Source: Acidovorax benzenivorans
GTDB taxonomy: Bacteria; Pseudomonadota; Gammaproteobacteria; Burkholderiales; Burkholderiaceae_C
Reading direction: 5' to 3'
NCBI RefSeq assembly: GCF_028680575.1
Contig: NZ_JAPCKI010000001.1
Location: 659,781-723,780 of the forward strand
Length of the DNA: 64,000 nt
Below are positions 49,683 through 59,102 of the stretch, piece by piece. Position 1 is the first letter of the stretch. Every line of letters begins with the position of its first letter. A program made the position numbers and the translations under genes. A model generated the notes under the pieces. That model did no database searches, was not told where the DNA came from, and saw only the letters and a program-made list of their open reading frames with translations.

Positions 49683-50825
49683 ATGGTTTTCCAGCGCAAG
49701 GCTTTGTGGGTTTCTTTGGCGGCAGCGTCGCTGCTGGTCGCGTGCGGAGGCGGCGGTGCCGACACCTCCCCTGTGGCGCCCATCAAGACCGTCAAGGTCA
49801 TGGGGGACAGCATTGCCGATAGCGGCACCTTTGGCTTCAAGTTCACGGTGCAAGGCAGTGCGCCCACGGGCCCGTCGTCCACCCCCATCTGGCCCGAGCT
49901 GGTGGCCAGCAGCTACGGAAGCACGCTCTGCCCCCGCTATGTGTCCACCGGCAGCGCCTTCAACAACGCGGCGGGCTGCACCAACTACGCCATTGGTGGC
50001 GGGCGCATCAACAACTTCGCGGCACCCGCATCGCCTGCGTCCATCGTCAAGCAACTGACTGACGCAGGCGTCGACGGCTTCGGTGCGGGTGACCTGCTGC
50101 TGATTGACGGCGGTGGCAACGATGCCGCCGACCTCATCGGTGCCTACCTGTTGGCATCCAAGGACGGCGGTAAGTCCTTCGGCGCCCTGCTTTCCACTCT
50201 GCTGCCTGCGGCTACGGTCAGCGCTGGTCTGGCGGGCGGCGCCACGGGCCAGGCCCAGGTGGGCGGTGCCTACATGGTGGCGCTGGCTGACAAGTTCCAC
50301 GACGCGATCGAAGCTAATGCCCTGAGCAAGGGCGCGCAGCGTGTGGCGGTGCTCAACATGCCGGCCATTGACAAGACGCCTCGCCTGCAGCACGTGCTTG
50401 GCGGCATCACGGCGTCAGCGGGCGCCGCAGCCAGTGCGCAGGTGCAGGGCCTGCTCAAGGCCTGGCTCGAAGCCTTCAACGCTCAGTTGGCCAAGCGTTT
50501 TGCGGGCAATAGCAAGGTGGTGGTCGTGGACTTCTACACCTCGTTCAACGACCAGATGGCCAACCCCGCGCAATTCGGCCTGACCAACGCCAAGAACACC
50601 GCATGTCCCATCACCGGAATGGGCGCTGACGGTCTGCCCACCTATACCTTCCCCACCTGCACGGCAACAGCCCTGTCGGCGCAGACTCCGCCCGCAGGCG
50701 CCACGGGCGGTGCGGACTGGTGGAAAACCTACGCGTTCTCCGACAGCTTCCACCCCACGCCGTACGGCCACCAACTGGTCAGCCAGCTGGTGTCGCGTTC
50801 GCTGGCCCGCGCTGGCTGGCTGTAA
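49683..50825 (+). CDS. SGNH/GDSL hydrolase, lipoprotein
   Basis: Exported esterase-type enzyme (380 aa). Lipobox LLVACGG (Cys21). Blocks: GDSIADSG (nucleophile Ser43), DGGGND (Asn146) and SFHPTPYGH (Asp354, His357). All catalytic residues are in place, unlike the paralogue at 51624. ATG 49683 is preferred over the GTG at 49674, as it has AGGAG at the right distance. Followed closely by ompW. Confidence 0.87.
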   Translation: MVFQRKALWVSLAAASLLVACGGGGADTSPVAPIKTVKVMGDSIADSGTFGFKFTVQGSAPTGPSSTPIWPELVASSYGSTLCPRYVSTGSAFNNAAGCTNYAIGGGRINNFAAPASPASIVKQLTDAGVDGFGAGDLLLIDGGGNDAADLIGAYLLASKDGGKSFGALLSTLLPAATVSAGLAGGATGQAQVGGAYMVALADKFHDAIEANALSKGAQRVAVLNMPAIDKTPRLQHVLGGITASAGAAASAQVQGLLKAWLEAFNAQLAKRFAGNSKVVVVDFYTSFNDQMANPAQFGLTNAKNTACPITGMGADGLPTYTFPTCTATALSAQTPPAGATGGADWWKTYAFSDSFHPTPYGHQLVSQLVSRSLARAGWL

Positions 50826-50851
50826 TCGGCTGTTGAAGGGTTCACTACATC

Positions 50852-51538
50852 ATGCAAACAAAAATCATCACCCCTTCCTTGATTGGTGCTGTGGCGGCAC
50901 TGGTACTCACGCTGTCCGGCAGCGCCCAGGCGCAGACCGCAGGCAGCTGGCTGGTGCGGGCTGGCGTCACGCAAATTTCGCCGCAGGTCACCAGTGGCGA
51001 CCTGTCAGCCCCCAGCTTCACCGGCACCAAGGTCGACGTGCGTGCCGACACGCAGTTGGCGGGTGGCGTTACCTACATGGTCACCGACCACTGGGCGCTG
51101 GACGTGCCGCTCGCACTGCCCTTCAAGCACGACGTCATGGGGGCGGGCGCCATCGGCGGTGTGGGCAAGATCGGCGAGGTCAAGGTGTTGCCCATGACCG
51201 TGTTTGCGCAGTACCGCTTTCTGGAGGCCAATGCCCGGGTGCGCCCCTATGTGGGCCTGGGCGTGACCTACGCCAAGTTCTTCAAGGAGCGGGGCACCGC
51301 CGCGCTGACCGGGCTGACCGGCGGCAACCCCTCGCGCCCCACCACGCTGAGCGCTGAATCGCGGTTTGGCCTGACGCCGCAAGTGGGCGTGAGCATTGCG
51401 CTGAACAATCAGTGGTCGCTGGACCTGGCGTACTACAAGACCTTTGTGAAGACACGCGACACGCTGTCTACCGGCCAGACCATCAACGTCAAGCTTAACC
51501 CCAACGTGGTGGCATTGGGCGTGGTGTATCGGTTCTGA
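50852..51538 (+). CDS. ompW: OmpW-family outer membrane protein
   Basis: Eight-stranded outer-membrane beta barrel (228 aa). Signal peptide ending AQAQ; AGSWLVRAGVTQISPQV is the first strand, GLGVTYAKFF is typical, and the C-terminus ends in NPNVVALGVVYRF with Phe last, as barrel proteins do. OmpW proteins let small hydrophobic molecules in, which fits the neighbouring lipases (inference). Confidence 0.9.
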   Translation: MQTKIITPSLIGAVAALVLTLSGSAQAQTAGSWLVRAGVTQISPQVTSGDLSAPSFTGTKVDVRADTQLAGGVTYMVTDHWALDVPLALPFKHDVMGAGAIGGVGKIGEVKVLPMTVFAQYRFLEANARVRPYVGLGVTYAKFFKERGTAALTGLTGGNPSRPTTLSAESRFGLTPQVGVSIALNNQWSLDLAYYKTFVKTRDTLSTGQTINVKLNPNVVALGVVYRF

Positions 51539-51568
51539 CCCCTACAAGGGGGCAGACCATCCGCCCAC

Positions 51569-51602
51569 AAAAAAGGCCGCCCGGTGGGCGGCCTTTTGTT
51601 TT
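51569..51602. terminator. Bidirectional terminator between ompW and the SGNH-like gene
   Basis: A-run, GGCCGCCC, short loop, GGGCGGCC, T-run; serves both convergent genes. Confidence 0.9.
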
Positions 51603-51623
51603 TGGCGCCTGAGTTGCGCCTGT

Positions 51624-52577
51624 TTACCAGCGTGCACGCAGGCGGTCGTAGGCGTAGGTGCCAAACTGGCGCTGGGCCGACGGCGTGAGGTACACGGTGT
51701 CGGCAAACACGAACGAGGTGACATTGGCACCCGACAGCAACGTAGAGGATGTGCACAGGGCCGAGTTGACCTGGCCCGCGCCAATGCCAATGCCGTTGGT
51801 GGCGTCCACCGACGTGCACACCGCTGCCGTGGAGTTGTTGAAGCCATAGTTGCCGGGCACGCTGGTGTACAGGTTCACGTAGTAGGCCGAGTCCACGTAC
51901 AGCACGTTGGCGCCGAGGTCTACGATGCCTACGAGCAGGCCTTCGTTGAAGCGGCTGCTGGCGTTGGTCAGCAGGGCCTCGCGGCCGATGGTCTCGGCCC
52001 AGGGGGTCTTGCTCAGGTCGTAGGTGCCGGTCACCACCACATACTTGGCGCCTGCCGTCACCAGGCGGCGCACCTGCGCGGCCAGGTCTTCACCGGCCTT
52101 GCGGGCGGCGGCCACCATGGCGTCCTGGGTCTGGGTGCCCGCGTTCACAGCGGCCATTCCGGCGATCACGTCGCTGACGCCGCCGCTCACGATCACCACG
52201 TCGGTAGCCGCAAAGCTGCCACTGGCCAGAAAGGCATCGATTTGTTCGGTGACGGTACGGGTGCTGGCATTGCCTGCGGCGTCGGGCTTGGCGCTGACGC
52301 GGGCGTTGCCCGTGGCGTAGCTCAGGCCGCCTGCGGAGACCGGGGCGAGCGACTTGCCGTAGTTGGCCACCAGTTGCAGGGTCCAGTTGTTGACGCTGCC
52401 GTCATTGACCGTGTAACGCGAACCGTTTTGCCCCACATCGTTCATGGCGTCGCCGAACGCAATGAAGCGCTGGGGCGAGATGGCCGATTCGGTGGTGCTG
52501 GAACCGCAGGCCGCGAGCAACGCGGCCGACGCACATGCGGCGACCATGATGGTGCGGCGCATCCAATTTGCTGCCAT
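51624..52577 (-). CDS. SGNH-fold lipoprotein lacking catalytic residues (pseudo-hydrolase)
   Basis: Exported protein (317 aa) with lipobox LLAACGS (Cys24). It aligns by eye to GDSL enzymes: FGDAMNDVG occupies block I but has Ala44 where the nucleophile Ser should be. Block III reads GGVSDVIAG (Ser for Asn), and the final block reads ADTVYLTP, where Tyr296 replaces the catalytic His. The three losses together suggest a non-catalytic binding or structural role. Convergent with the intact SGNH gene and ompW. Confidence 0.8.
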   Translation of the reverse strand: MAANWMRRTIMVAACASAALLAACGSSTTESAISPQRFIAFGDAMNDVGQNGSRYTVNDGSVNNWTLQLVANYGKSLAPVSAGGLSYATGNARVSAKPDAAGNASTRTVTEQIDAFLASGSFAATDVVIVSGGVSDVIAGMAAVNAGTQTQDAMVAAARKAGEDLAAQVRRLVTAGAKYVVVTGTYDLSKTPWAETIGREALLTNASSRFNEGLLVGIVDLGANVLYVDSAYYVNLYTSVPGNYGFNNSTAAVCTSVDATNGIGIGAGQVNSALCTSSTLLSGANVTSFVFADTVYLTPSAQRQFGTYAYDRLRARW

Positions 52578-52651
52578 GTATTTCTCCAGAAAAGTGGGGG
52601 TAGTTTAACGACGCAAAGTCAACGGATGTAAAGCGGCGCCATCGTGCCGGG

Positions 52652-53668
52652 TCAGGCGGCGGAGGCGCGCTGCAGGCGGTCGCGAACGCCCTCCCAATCG
52701 GGGCTGGCCGGAGGGGTCTCGATCCAGATCAGCTTCACGCCCTCGTCGTCAAACCCGCGTAGCACGGCGAACAGCTGCTGCGCCGTGGCCGCCGCGTCAT
52801 CGGGCATGCGGCGCATGACCAGCCTGGAGGACTGGGTGCGCAGCGCCGCACGGGCATAGACCGCGATGCGGGCGGCATCAGCGCCCAGCAGGTCCAGGCT
52901 GGTCTGCAGCGCCTTCGCGTCCATCAGCCGCACCTTGGCGTTGGGGGCGTAGTGGGCCTCCAGCGTGCCTGAGGCGCGGGGTGTGGCCGTGGGGAATTCA
53001 TCCTTGGACAGCGGGGCCATGCCGCAAGCCGCCGCAATCTGCGCCCGGGTAATGGCGCCGGGCCGCAGCAGCACAGGCACACCGCGCGTGCAATCCACGA
53101 TGGTGCTTTCAATTCCCACGTCGCAGGGCCCGCCGTCCAGCACCAGCAGGTCGGCACCCAGCTCATCCTGCACATGCTGGGCGGTGGTGGGGCTCACGCG
53201 GCCAAAACGGTTGGCGCTGGGGGCTGCAACGCCCCACACGGGCGGGCCGCCAGCTTCGTTGCCATCGCCCGCAGCCGCGCAGGCCAGCAGCAGGGCGTGG
53301 GCCACGGGGTGCGCGGGGCAGCGCAGTCCCACACTGTCCTGCCCGCCGGTGGCGGCGGTGGCCACACCGGGCAGGCGCGGCAGGATGAGCGTGAGCGGGC
53401 CCGGCCAGAACGCATCGACCAGCTTCTGTGCGAAGTCCGGTACCGCACTGGCGAAATGCGCAATGCCCTCGGCATTGGCCACGTGCACGATCAGCGGGTG
53501 GTCGCTGGGCCGCCCTTTGGCTGCGAAGATTTGTGCCACAGCGGTATCGCTGCTGGCATCGGCCGCGAGGCCATACACCGTTTCGGTGGGCAGGCCCAGC
53601 AGGGCGCCGCCGCGCACAGCGCGCGCAGCGGTGGCGATGGCCTGGGAGTCGTTGCCGTCGAGAATCAT
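52652..53668 (-). CDS. tsaC: L-threonylcarbamoyladenylate synthase (Sua5/YwlC type)
   Basis: Makes threonylcarbamoyl-AMP for t6A tRNA modification, acting with TsaB and TsaD (338 aa). N-terminal YrdC domain: GALLGLPTETVYGLAADA, FAAKGRPSDHPLIVHV and PLTLILPR. The C-terminal Sua5 domain (about 120 aa) makes it the longer Sua5 form. The open frame extends upstream, but ATG 53668 begins family-like sequence and lies 14 bp past purK. Confidence 0.92.
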   Translation of the reverse strand: MILDGNDSQAIATAARAVRGGALLGLPTETVYGLAADASSDTAVAQIFAAKGRPSDHPLIVHVANAEGIAHFASAVPDFAQKLVDAFWPGPLTLILPRLPGVATAATGGQDSVGLRCPAHPVAHALLLACAAAGDGNEAGGPPVWGVAAPSANRFGRVSPTTAQHVQDELGADLLVLDGGPCDVGIESTIVDCTRGVPVLLRPGAITRAQIAAACGMAPLSKDEFPTATPRASGTLEAHYAPNAKVRLMDAKALQTSLDLLGADAARIAVYARAALRTQSSRLVMRRMPDDAAATAQQLFAVLRGFDDEGVKLIWIETPPASPDWEGVRDRLQRASAA

Positions 53669-53682
53669 GGAAACAGCCCGGC

Positions 53683-54852
53683 TCAGAAGGGCTCGATGCC
53701 CAGCAGCGCTGCTGCCTGCAGGGCCGTGGCGCGCGCAGCCTCGGGGGTGGCGCCGGTCACGTTGAGGTGGCCCATCTTGCGGCCGCGCTTGGCGTCGCGC
53801 TTGCCATACAGGTGCAGATGGGTGCCGGGCAGGGCCAGTACCTGGGCCCAGGGCGGGGTCTGCGCCGCGTCGCCGTGGGCAAACCACAGGTCGCCGAGCA
53901 GGTTCAGCATGACGGCAGCGCTGTGTTGGCGCGGCTGCGTCAGCGGCAGGCGGGCCATGGTGCGCACCTGCAGCTCAAACTGCGACACGTCGCAGGCGTT
54001 CTGGCTGTAGTGGCCGCTGTTGTGCGGGCGCGGGGCGATCTCGTTGACCACGAGGCTGTTGTCTTGCAGCACAAAGAACTCCACGCACAGCACACCTACA
54101 TACTGCAGGCCTTCTGCTACAGATTTCGCAGCACTCACCGCTTGATCCACTAGCGCTTGCGGCAGATTTCCTTCATAAACCTCGGTCACGGCCAGGATGC
54201 CGTCGCGGTGCAGGTTGCGCTGCACGGGCAGGTGCACCATCGCCCCATCGGCACCGCGCGCCACGATGACGGAGCATTCCAGCTGCAGGGGCAGCATCTT
54301 CTCCAGCACGCAGGGCACCTGGCCCACGGAATCCCAGGCAGCGGCCAGCTCGGCGGGCGTCTTCACGCGCACCTGGCCCTTGCCGTCGTAGCCCATGCGG
54401 GCCGTTTTCAGAATGCCGGGAAGGAGGTCGGGCGACACAGCAGCCAACTGGTCTGCCGACTCGATCACGGCATACGGCGCGCAGGGCACGCCGCAGGCCA
54501 CAAAGTGGGCCTTTTCCCGAGCGCGGTCTTGCGCCACAGAGACTGCGCTGGCGGCGGGTGACACGGGGCGCTGCGCAGCCAGGGCGGCCAGCGCGGCTGC
54601 GGGCACGTTCTCGAACTCGGTGGTCACCGCATCCGACAGGCGGGCCAGCTCGGCCAAGCCTTGCGGGTCTTCGTAGCCCGTCTGGATGTGGTGGTGGCTC
54701 ACCAGCCCGGCGGGGCTGGTCGGGTCGGCGTCAAGCACGGCCGTGAAGTAGCCCATGGCCTGCGCCTGGTGCACAAACATGCGGCCCAGCTGGCCGCCAC
54801 CCAGCACGCCCAGCGTCGATCCCGGCAGGAGGGGGTTGATGCTGGCGCTCAT
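53683..54852 (-). CDS. purK: N5-carboxyaminoimidazole ribonucleotide synthase PurK
   Basis: ATP-grasp enzyme (389 aa) of purine synthesis that makes N5-CAIR for PurE. N-terminal [35 protein letters not shown] binds [26 protein letters not shown] holds metal ligands. About residues 224-246 ([15 protein letters not shown]...) are encoded by a palindromic repeat that fits the gene's frame and length. Coupled to purE by an ATGA overlap. Confidence 0.95.
   Translation of the reverse strand: MSASINPLLPGSTLGVLGGGQLGRMFVHQAQAMGYFTAVLDADPTSPAGLVSHHHIQTGYEDPQGLAELARLSDAVTTEFENVPAAALAALAAQRPVSPAASAVSVAQDRAREKAHFVACGVPCAPYAVIESADQLAAVSPDLLPGILKTARMGYDGKGQVRVKTPAELAAAWDSVGQVPCVLEKMLPLQLECSVIVARGADGAMVHLPVQRNLHRDGILAVTEVYEGNLPQALVDQAVSAAKSVAEGLQYVGVLCVEFFVLQDNSLVVNEIAPRPHNSGHYSQNACDVSQFELQVRTMARLPLTQPRQHSAAVMLNLLGDLWFAHGDAAQTPPWAQVLALPGTHLHLYGKRDAKRGRKMGHLNVTGATPEAARATALQAAALLGIEPF
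54114..54180 (+). repeat. 60-bp palindromic repeat (copy R4) inside purK, in frame
   Basis: Shares CACTAGCGCTTGCGGCAGA with R5 and ends TTTCCTTCATAAAC against R5's TTTCCCTCTAAA. AT-richer and with codons (TAT, GAA, AAT, CTA, TCT, GTA) rare in the rest of purK. The codons on both sides are conserved PurK sequence. Confidence 0.8.
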
Positions 54853-55343
54853 GCAGCGGGTGGCAAGGTCATGTTGCGGGCCACTTCCGTCTGCTCGGCA
54901 CGAAAGGCTTCCAGGCGCTGGCGCAGTTCGGGGCTTTCGTTGGCCAGCAGGGCTACGGCAAACAGAGCGGCATTGGCCGCACCAGCGGTGCCGATGGCAA
55001 ACGTCGCCACAGGGATGCCCTTGGGCATTTGCACAATGCTGTGCAGCGAATCCACCCCCTGCAGGTGGCGGCTGGCCACGGGCACGCCCAGCACGGGCAC
55101 GGTGGTCTTGGCGGCGATCATGCCGGGCAGGTGGGCAGCGCCGCCGGCCCCGGCGATGATGGCCTTCAGCCCCCGGACAGCGGCGGCCTCGGCGTAGGCA
55201 AACATGTCATCGGGCATGCGGTGGGCCGAGACCACGCGGGCCTCATGGGCGATGCCGAACTGTTCAAGGATTTGCACTGCATGCTGCATGGTGTCCCAGT
55301 CGCTGCTGGAACCCATGACCACGCCGATCTGGATGGGTTTCAT
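54849..55343 (-). CDS. purE: N5-carboxyaminoimidazole ribonucleotide mutase PurE
   Basis: Class I PurE (164 aa) that moves the carboxyl group of N5-CAIR to give [23 protein letters not shown] at the start, SAHRMPDDM, then [19 protein letters not shown] and [23 protein letters not shown]. The catalytic His is in AGGAAHLPG. First gene of the purE-purK-tsaC run on the minus strand. Confidence 0.96.
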   Translation of the reverse strand: MKPIQIGVVMGSSSDWDTMQHAVQILEQFGIAHEARVVSAHRMPDDMFAYAEAAAVRGLKAIIAGAGGAAHLPGMIAAKTTVPVLGVPVASRHLQGVDSLHSIVQMPKGIPVATFAIGTAGAANAALFAVALLANESPELRQRLEAFRAEQTEVARNMTLPPAA

Positions 55344-55504
55344 GGTGTGGAGGGTGCTGGCTGGCAGGCGTCGCCTGCTGTGCCGCTGTGGGTGGAACCC
55401 GCGATTTTACTTTTTGCGCCTCCCTTCCCGGCATGGGGCTGTTTCGATCGGCCAAAATAGCGCGCAAACTGTTTGTTCCACTGGTTCTAAGCCCCACACC
55501 AATC

Positions 55505-56413
55505 ATGATTGACGTCACCGTAGAGAACTTTGAAGCCGAGGTGGTTGCCGCCTCGATGAACGTGCCCGTGCTGGTGGACTTCTGGGCGCCCTGGTGTGGC
55601 CCCTGCAAGTCGCTGGGCCCGGTGCTGGAGAAGCTGGAGACGGAGTATGTCGGCCGCTTCAAGCTCGCCAAGATCGACTCCGATCAGGAGCAGCAACTGG
55701 CAGGCATGTTCGGCATCCGCAGCATCCCCACCTGCGTGCTGCTGATGAACGGCCAGCCTGTGGACGGCTTCATGGGCGCTTTGCCCGAAGGCCAGGTGCG
55801 TGCCTTCCTCGACAAGCACGTGCCCACCGCCGAAGAAATGGTGGCCGAGGCGGAGGAAGAAGAGGCGCAGGAAGCACTGGCCGAGGGCGATACCGGCACC
55901 GCACTGGAGAAGCTGCAACATGCCGTCGTGACCGACCCAGCCAATGACGACGCGCGCTTTGACTACGTCAAGCTGCTGCTGCAGCTGGGGCGCGAGGACG
56001 ATGCCAAGGTGGCTTTCGCCCCCGTGATCGCCAAGGCCGCCATGTCACGCAAGCTGGGCGCCCTCAAGACCTGGATGGATGCTCTTGATTTTGTAGCGTC
56101 TGGCGCATATGACGCCTCCGCTGAGGCCGGATTTGAGGCAAAAATTGCCGCGAACAAGCGGGATTTCGACACCCGCTATGCCCGCGCCCGCTGGCTCATC
56201 ACCCAGCAGCGCTGGACCGACGCCATGGACGAGCTGCTCGAAATCCTCATGCGCGACAAGGCGTGGAGCGAAGAGATTGCCCGCAAGACCTACGTCGCCA
56301 TCCTCGAACTGATCGAGGCGCCCAAGCCCAAGGTCGCCGAGGGCCAGATCCCGCCCGAAGACCCGGTGGTGGCCACGTACCGCCGACGGCTGTCGAGTGT
56401 GGTACTGAGCTGA
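55505..56413 (+). CDS. Thioredoxin-fold protein with tetratricopeptide C-terminus (CnoX-like)
   Basis: Protein of 302 aa: an N-terminal thioredoxin domain with the active site WAPWCGPCK (Cys31, Cys34), then helical TPR-like repeats. E. coli CnoX (YbbN) has the same layout but lacks the CxxC pair; this copy keeps it, so it should be redox-active as well as chaperone-like, passing chlorine-damaged proteins to folding systems. Residues about 195-214 (DFVASGAYDASAEAGFEAKI) lie in a minus-oriented palindromic repeat. Confidence 0.85.
   Translation: MIDVTVENFEAEVVAASMNVPVLVDFWAPWCGPCKSLGPVLEKLETEYVGRFKLAKIDSDQEQQLAGMFGIRSIPTCVLLMNGQPVDGFMGALPEGQVRAFLDKHVPTAEEMVAEAEEEEAQEALAEGDTGTALEKLQHAVVTDPANDDARFDYVKLLLQLGREDDAKVAFAPVIAKAAMSRKLGALKTWMDALDFVASGAYDASAEAGFEAKIAANKRDFDTRYARARWLITQQRWTDAMDELLEILMRDKAWSEEIARKTYVAILELIEAPKPKVAEGQIPPEDPVVATYRRRLSSVVLS
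56086..56146 (-). repeat. 60-bp palindromic repeat (copy R6) inside the CnoX-like gene, in frame
   Basis: On the minus strand: CAATTTTTGCCTCAAATCC, GGCCTCAGCGG, then GCGCCAGACGCTACAAAATC. It is a diverged member of the family with the TTTTTG start, GGCCTC and GCGC core. Read in frame. The AT content stands out from the flanks. Confidence 0.55.
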
Positions 56414-56431
56414 AAAGGCGCATTTCCAAAG

Positions 56432-56457
56432 AAAAAGGCCCATCAAGGGCCTTTTTT
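56432..56457. terminator. Bidirectional terminator between the CnoX-like gene and purC
   Basis: Five A, GGCCC, loop ATCAA, GGGCC, six T. Serves both convergent genes. Confidence 0.88.
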
Positions 56458-56489
56458 ATATGCGCGCAAACAGCTGACAGCTGTCCGGG

Positions 56490-57410
56490 TCAGCTCGTCA
56501 GCCGCTCCAGCGCCTCGCGGTACTTGGCGGCTGTCTTCTCAATCACCGCCTGGGGCAGGCGGGGCGAAGGCGCTGTCTTGTCCCAGGGCTTGCCGTTGAC
56601 TTGGGCCTGCTCCAGCCAGTCACGCACAAACTGCTTGTCGTAGCTGGGAGGGTTCTCGCCCTTGGCCAGGGCTTCGGCATAACCTTCCACCGGCCAGTAG
56701 CGGGAGCTGTCGGGCGTGAGCACCTCATCCATCAGTACCAGCGCGCCATCGGGGGCCAGGCCGAACTCAAATTTGGTGTCGGCAATGATCATGCCCTTGG
56801 CCAGGGCGATCTCGGCGGCGGCCTTGTAAATGGCAATGCTCAGGTTGCGGATGCGGGTGGCCAGGTCCAGACCGATCATTTCTACCGTGCGCTCGAAGGT
56901 GATGTTCTCATCGTGCTCACCCATGGCGGCCTTGGCGGCGGGCGTGTAGATGGGCTCGGGCAGCTTGGCGGCGTTGGTCAGGCCTTCGGGCAGGGGCACG
57001 CCACAGACCGAGCGCGACTCCTGGTATTCCTTCCAGCCGCTGCCAGCCAGGTAGCCGCGCACCACGGCTTCGACCGGGATGGGCTTGAGGCGCTGCACCA
57101 GCATCGAGCGGCCTCGGATCTGGGGGGCCTCTTCGGGGCTCACCACGCTCTCGGGGGCGTCGCCTGTGAGGTGGTTGGGGCAGATATGCCCAAGCTTGTC
57201 GAACCAGAACAGGGCCATCTGCGTGAGCAGCTCACCCTTGCCGGGAATGGGCTCGCCCATGATGACGTCGAATGCCGAGAGGCGGTCACTGGCCACCATC
57301 AGGATGCGGTCGTCGCCCACGGCGTAGTTGTCGCGCACCTTGCCGCGTGCCAACAGGGGCAGCGAAGTCAGGGCCGAAGTGTGCAGGGCGGTGGAGCTGG
57401 GCTGGGTCAT
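56490..57410 (-). CDS. purC: Phosphoribosylaminoimidazole-succinocarboxamide synthase PurC
   Basis: ATP-dependent SAICAR synthetase (306 aa, the longer form found in yeast and some bacteria). [28 protein letters not shown] at the start; [32 protein letters not shown] then [11 protein letters not shown]. It joins L-aspartate to CAIR, the step after PurE. Confidence 0.96.
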   Translation of the reverse strand: MTQPSSTALHTSALTSLPLLARGKVRDNYAVGDDRILMVASDRLSAFDVIMGEPIPGKGELLTQMALFWFDKLGHICPNHLTGDAPESVVSPEEAPQIRGRSMLVQRLKPIPVEAVVRGYLAGSGWKEYQESRSVCGVPLPEGLTNAAKLPEPIYTPAAKAAMGEHDENITFERTVEMIGLDLATRIRNLSIAIYKAAAEIALAKGMIIADTKFEFGLAPDGALVLMDEVLTPDSSRYWPVEGYAEALAKGENPPSYDKQFVRDWLEQAQVNGKPWDKTAPSPRLPQAVIEKTAAKYREALERLTS

Positions 57411-57571
57411 GGTGTCGGTGTGGGCGGTGGGTATCCGCTGCGGGCAGTCCGAAGAACGTAGGGGGAGGGGGTGCGACAGGTGAGGCCTGGGCGCAACCCT
57501 CGGATTTTACGCGCCGGTCTGGAGCGCGTCGGTTTCCCAAGGGAATGCGGCGGCAGGGGGGCGCGCCGGGT

Positions 57572-58858
57572 ATGCATGCGGCACACTGGGCGGCCCTGAA
57601 CCTGCCTGGGCCTTCACGGCCGTCTGCTGTGTCTTCTCCTAACCCTGAGATTTCTCCCCGCCGCGAGCTGTGGCTGCTGCTGACGCTGGCAGGCATCCAG
57701 TTCACCCACATCCTCGACTTCATGATCATGATGCCGCTGGGGCCGCAGCTCACGCAGCTGTTTGCGATCAGCGACGCGCAGTTTGGCTTGCTGGTGTCGG
57801 CCTATACGTTGTCGGCCGGGGCGTCAGGCCTGCTGGCTTCGACTTACATCGACCGCTTAGGGCGCAAGCGGCTGCTGTTGGTGCTCTATGGCCTGTTCGG
57901 ACTGGCGACGCTGGCCTGCGGCCTTGCGCCCACCTACGGCACGCTGATGGTGGCGCGCATTCTCGCGGGGACTTTTGGTGGCGTGCTGTCTGCCCTGTCG
58001 CAGACCATCGTGGCGGACGTGGTGCCCTTTGAGCGGCGCGGCCGTGCCATGGGCATTGTGATGACGTCGTTCTCTGTGTCCACGGTGGCGGGTGTGCCCC
58101 TGGGCCTGATCCTGGCAGCGTATGGAGGCTGGAATCTGCCGTTCATTGCGATTGCTGCGATGGTGGGTGTGCTGGCTGTGCTGGCTGCGCGCACGATGCC
58201 CGCCATGACGGGTCATGTTCAGGCTGCCAATGGTCGGTCTGTGTTGGGCGGCATCAAGCAGGTGCTGGCCGACGGCAATCACCGCTGGGCGTTTTTGTTC
58301 TCGGCGTTGCTGATGTTTACGGGTTTTACCGTGATCCCCTACATCACCATCTACATGCAGACCAATGCTGGCGTGCGGGCCGATCAGGTGCCGTTGGTGT
58401 ACCTGTGTGGCGGGGTGGTGACCTTGTTCACGGCGCGACTGTTCGGGCGCATGACCGACCGGAATGGCAAGGTGCTCACTTTTCGGTGGCTGGCTCTCGC
58501 GGGGCTTCCCTGCATCCTGGGCATCACCCTTGTGCAGGGGTTGCCGCTGTGGGGCGTTTTGGTGGTGTCCACGCTGATGTTCACCTTTGTCAGTGGCCGC
58601 ATGATCCCGGGCATGGCCATCATTGCCTCGGCGGCGCATGCGCCTTTGCGGGGGACCTTCATGACCTTGAATGCCTCCGTGCAATCGGCTGCGATGGGGG
58701 TGGCGTCTTTTGTGGGCGGGGTCTTGATCAGCCGCGATGCGCAGGGGCTGGTACAGAACTACTGGGTGGCTGCACTGGTGGGGATCAGCGCCAGCGCGCT
58801 GTCAATGTTGGTGGCGGGGCGCCTGCAGCTGCACGGTGCGACGCCGTCTGCCCGATGA
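57572..58858 (+). CDS. MFS transporter
   Basis: Major facilitator permease (428 aa from ATG 57572; about 12 membrane segments). The motif-A loop is ASTYIDRLGRKRLL after TM2, and VARILAGTFGGVLSALSQTIVADVVP spans TM4. It looks like the AraJ/Bcr type of drug or sugar efflux permease. The start is uncertain: GTG 57629 (409 aa) fits the family start better, while no site has a strong ribosome sequence. Confidence 0.85.
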   Translation: MHAAHWAALNLPGPSRPSAVSSPNPEISPRRELWLLLTLAGIQFTHILDFMIMMPLGPQLTQLFAISDAQFGLLVSAYTLSAGASGLLASTYIDRLGRKRLLLVLYGLFGLATLACGLAPTYGTLMVARILAGTFGGVLSALSQTIVADVVPFERRGRAMGIVMTSFSVSTVAGVPLGLILAAYGGWNLPFIAIAAMVGVLAVLAARTMPAMTGHVQAANGRSVLGGIKQVLADGNHRWAFLFSALLMFTGFTVIPYITIYMQTNAGVRADQVPLVYLCGGVVTLFTARLFGRMTDRNGKVLTFRWLALAGLPCILGITLVQGLPLWGVLVVSTLMFTFVSGRMIPGMAIIASAAHAPLRGTFMTLNASVQSAAMGVASFVGGVLISRDAQGLVQNYWVAALVGISASALSMLVAGRLQLHGATPSAR

Positions 58859-59102
58859 AGTTTGCCCTGGGGCTGTGCCGGCAAGCTGGCGCTCTCTGAG
58901 CCAACCCATTGTGCGCGCTTTTCGGGCGCTTGGCACCTTGCCGGGCATAACCCAGCGGCCTGCGGCGGTATGGGATTGCATTTCGGGGAGGGCGGGGGCA
59001 TAGTGAACCCACGACGTCAACAACAGATGCATCCAAGTCCGCCGAGCCGCTCCTCTGATCCAGGACGGCGTTTTTCCACCGAGAGCCACAGGAGACTTAT
59101 TT

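Noticed and set aside
58859..59102. Expected rpoN upstream of hpf
   Set aside because: Only 244 bp of non-coding sequence separate the MFS gene from hpf; rpoN is not here. This may be normal for this lineage, so it is not reported as a finding.
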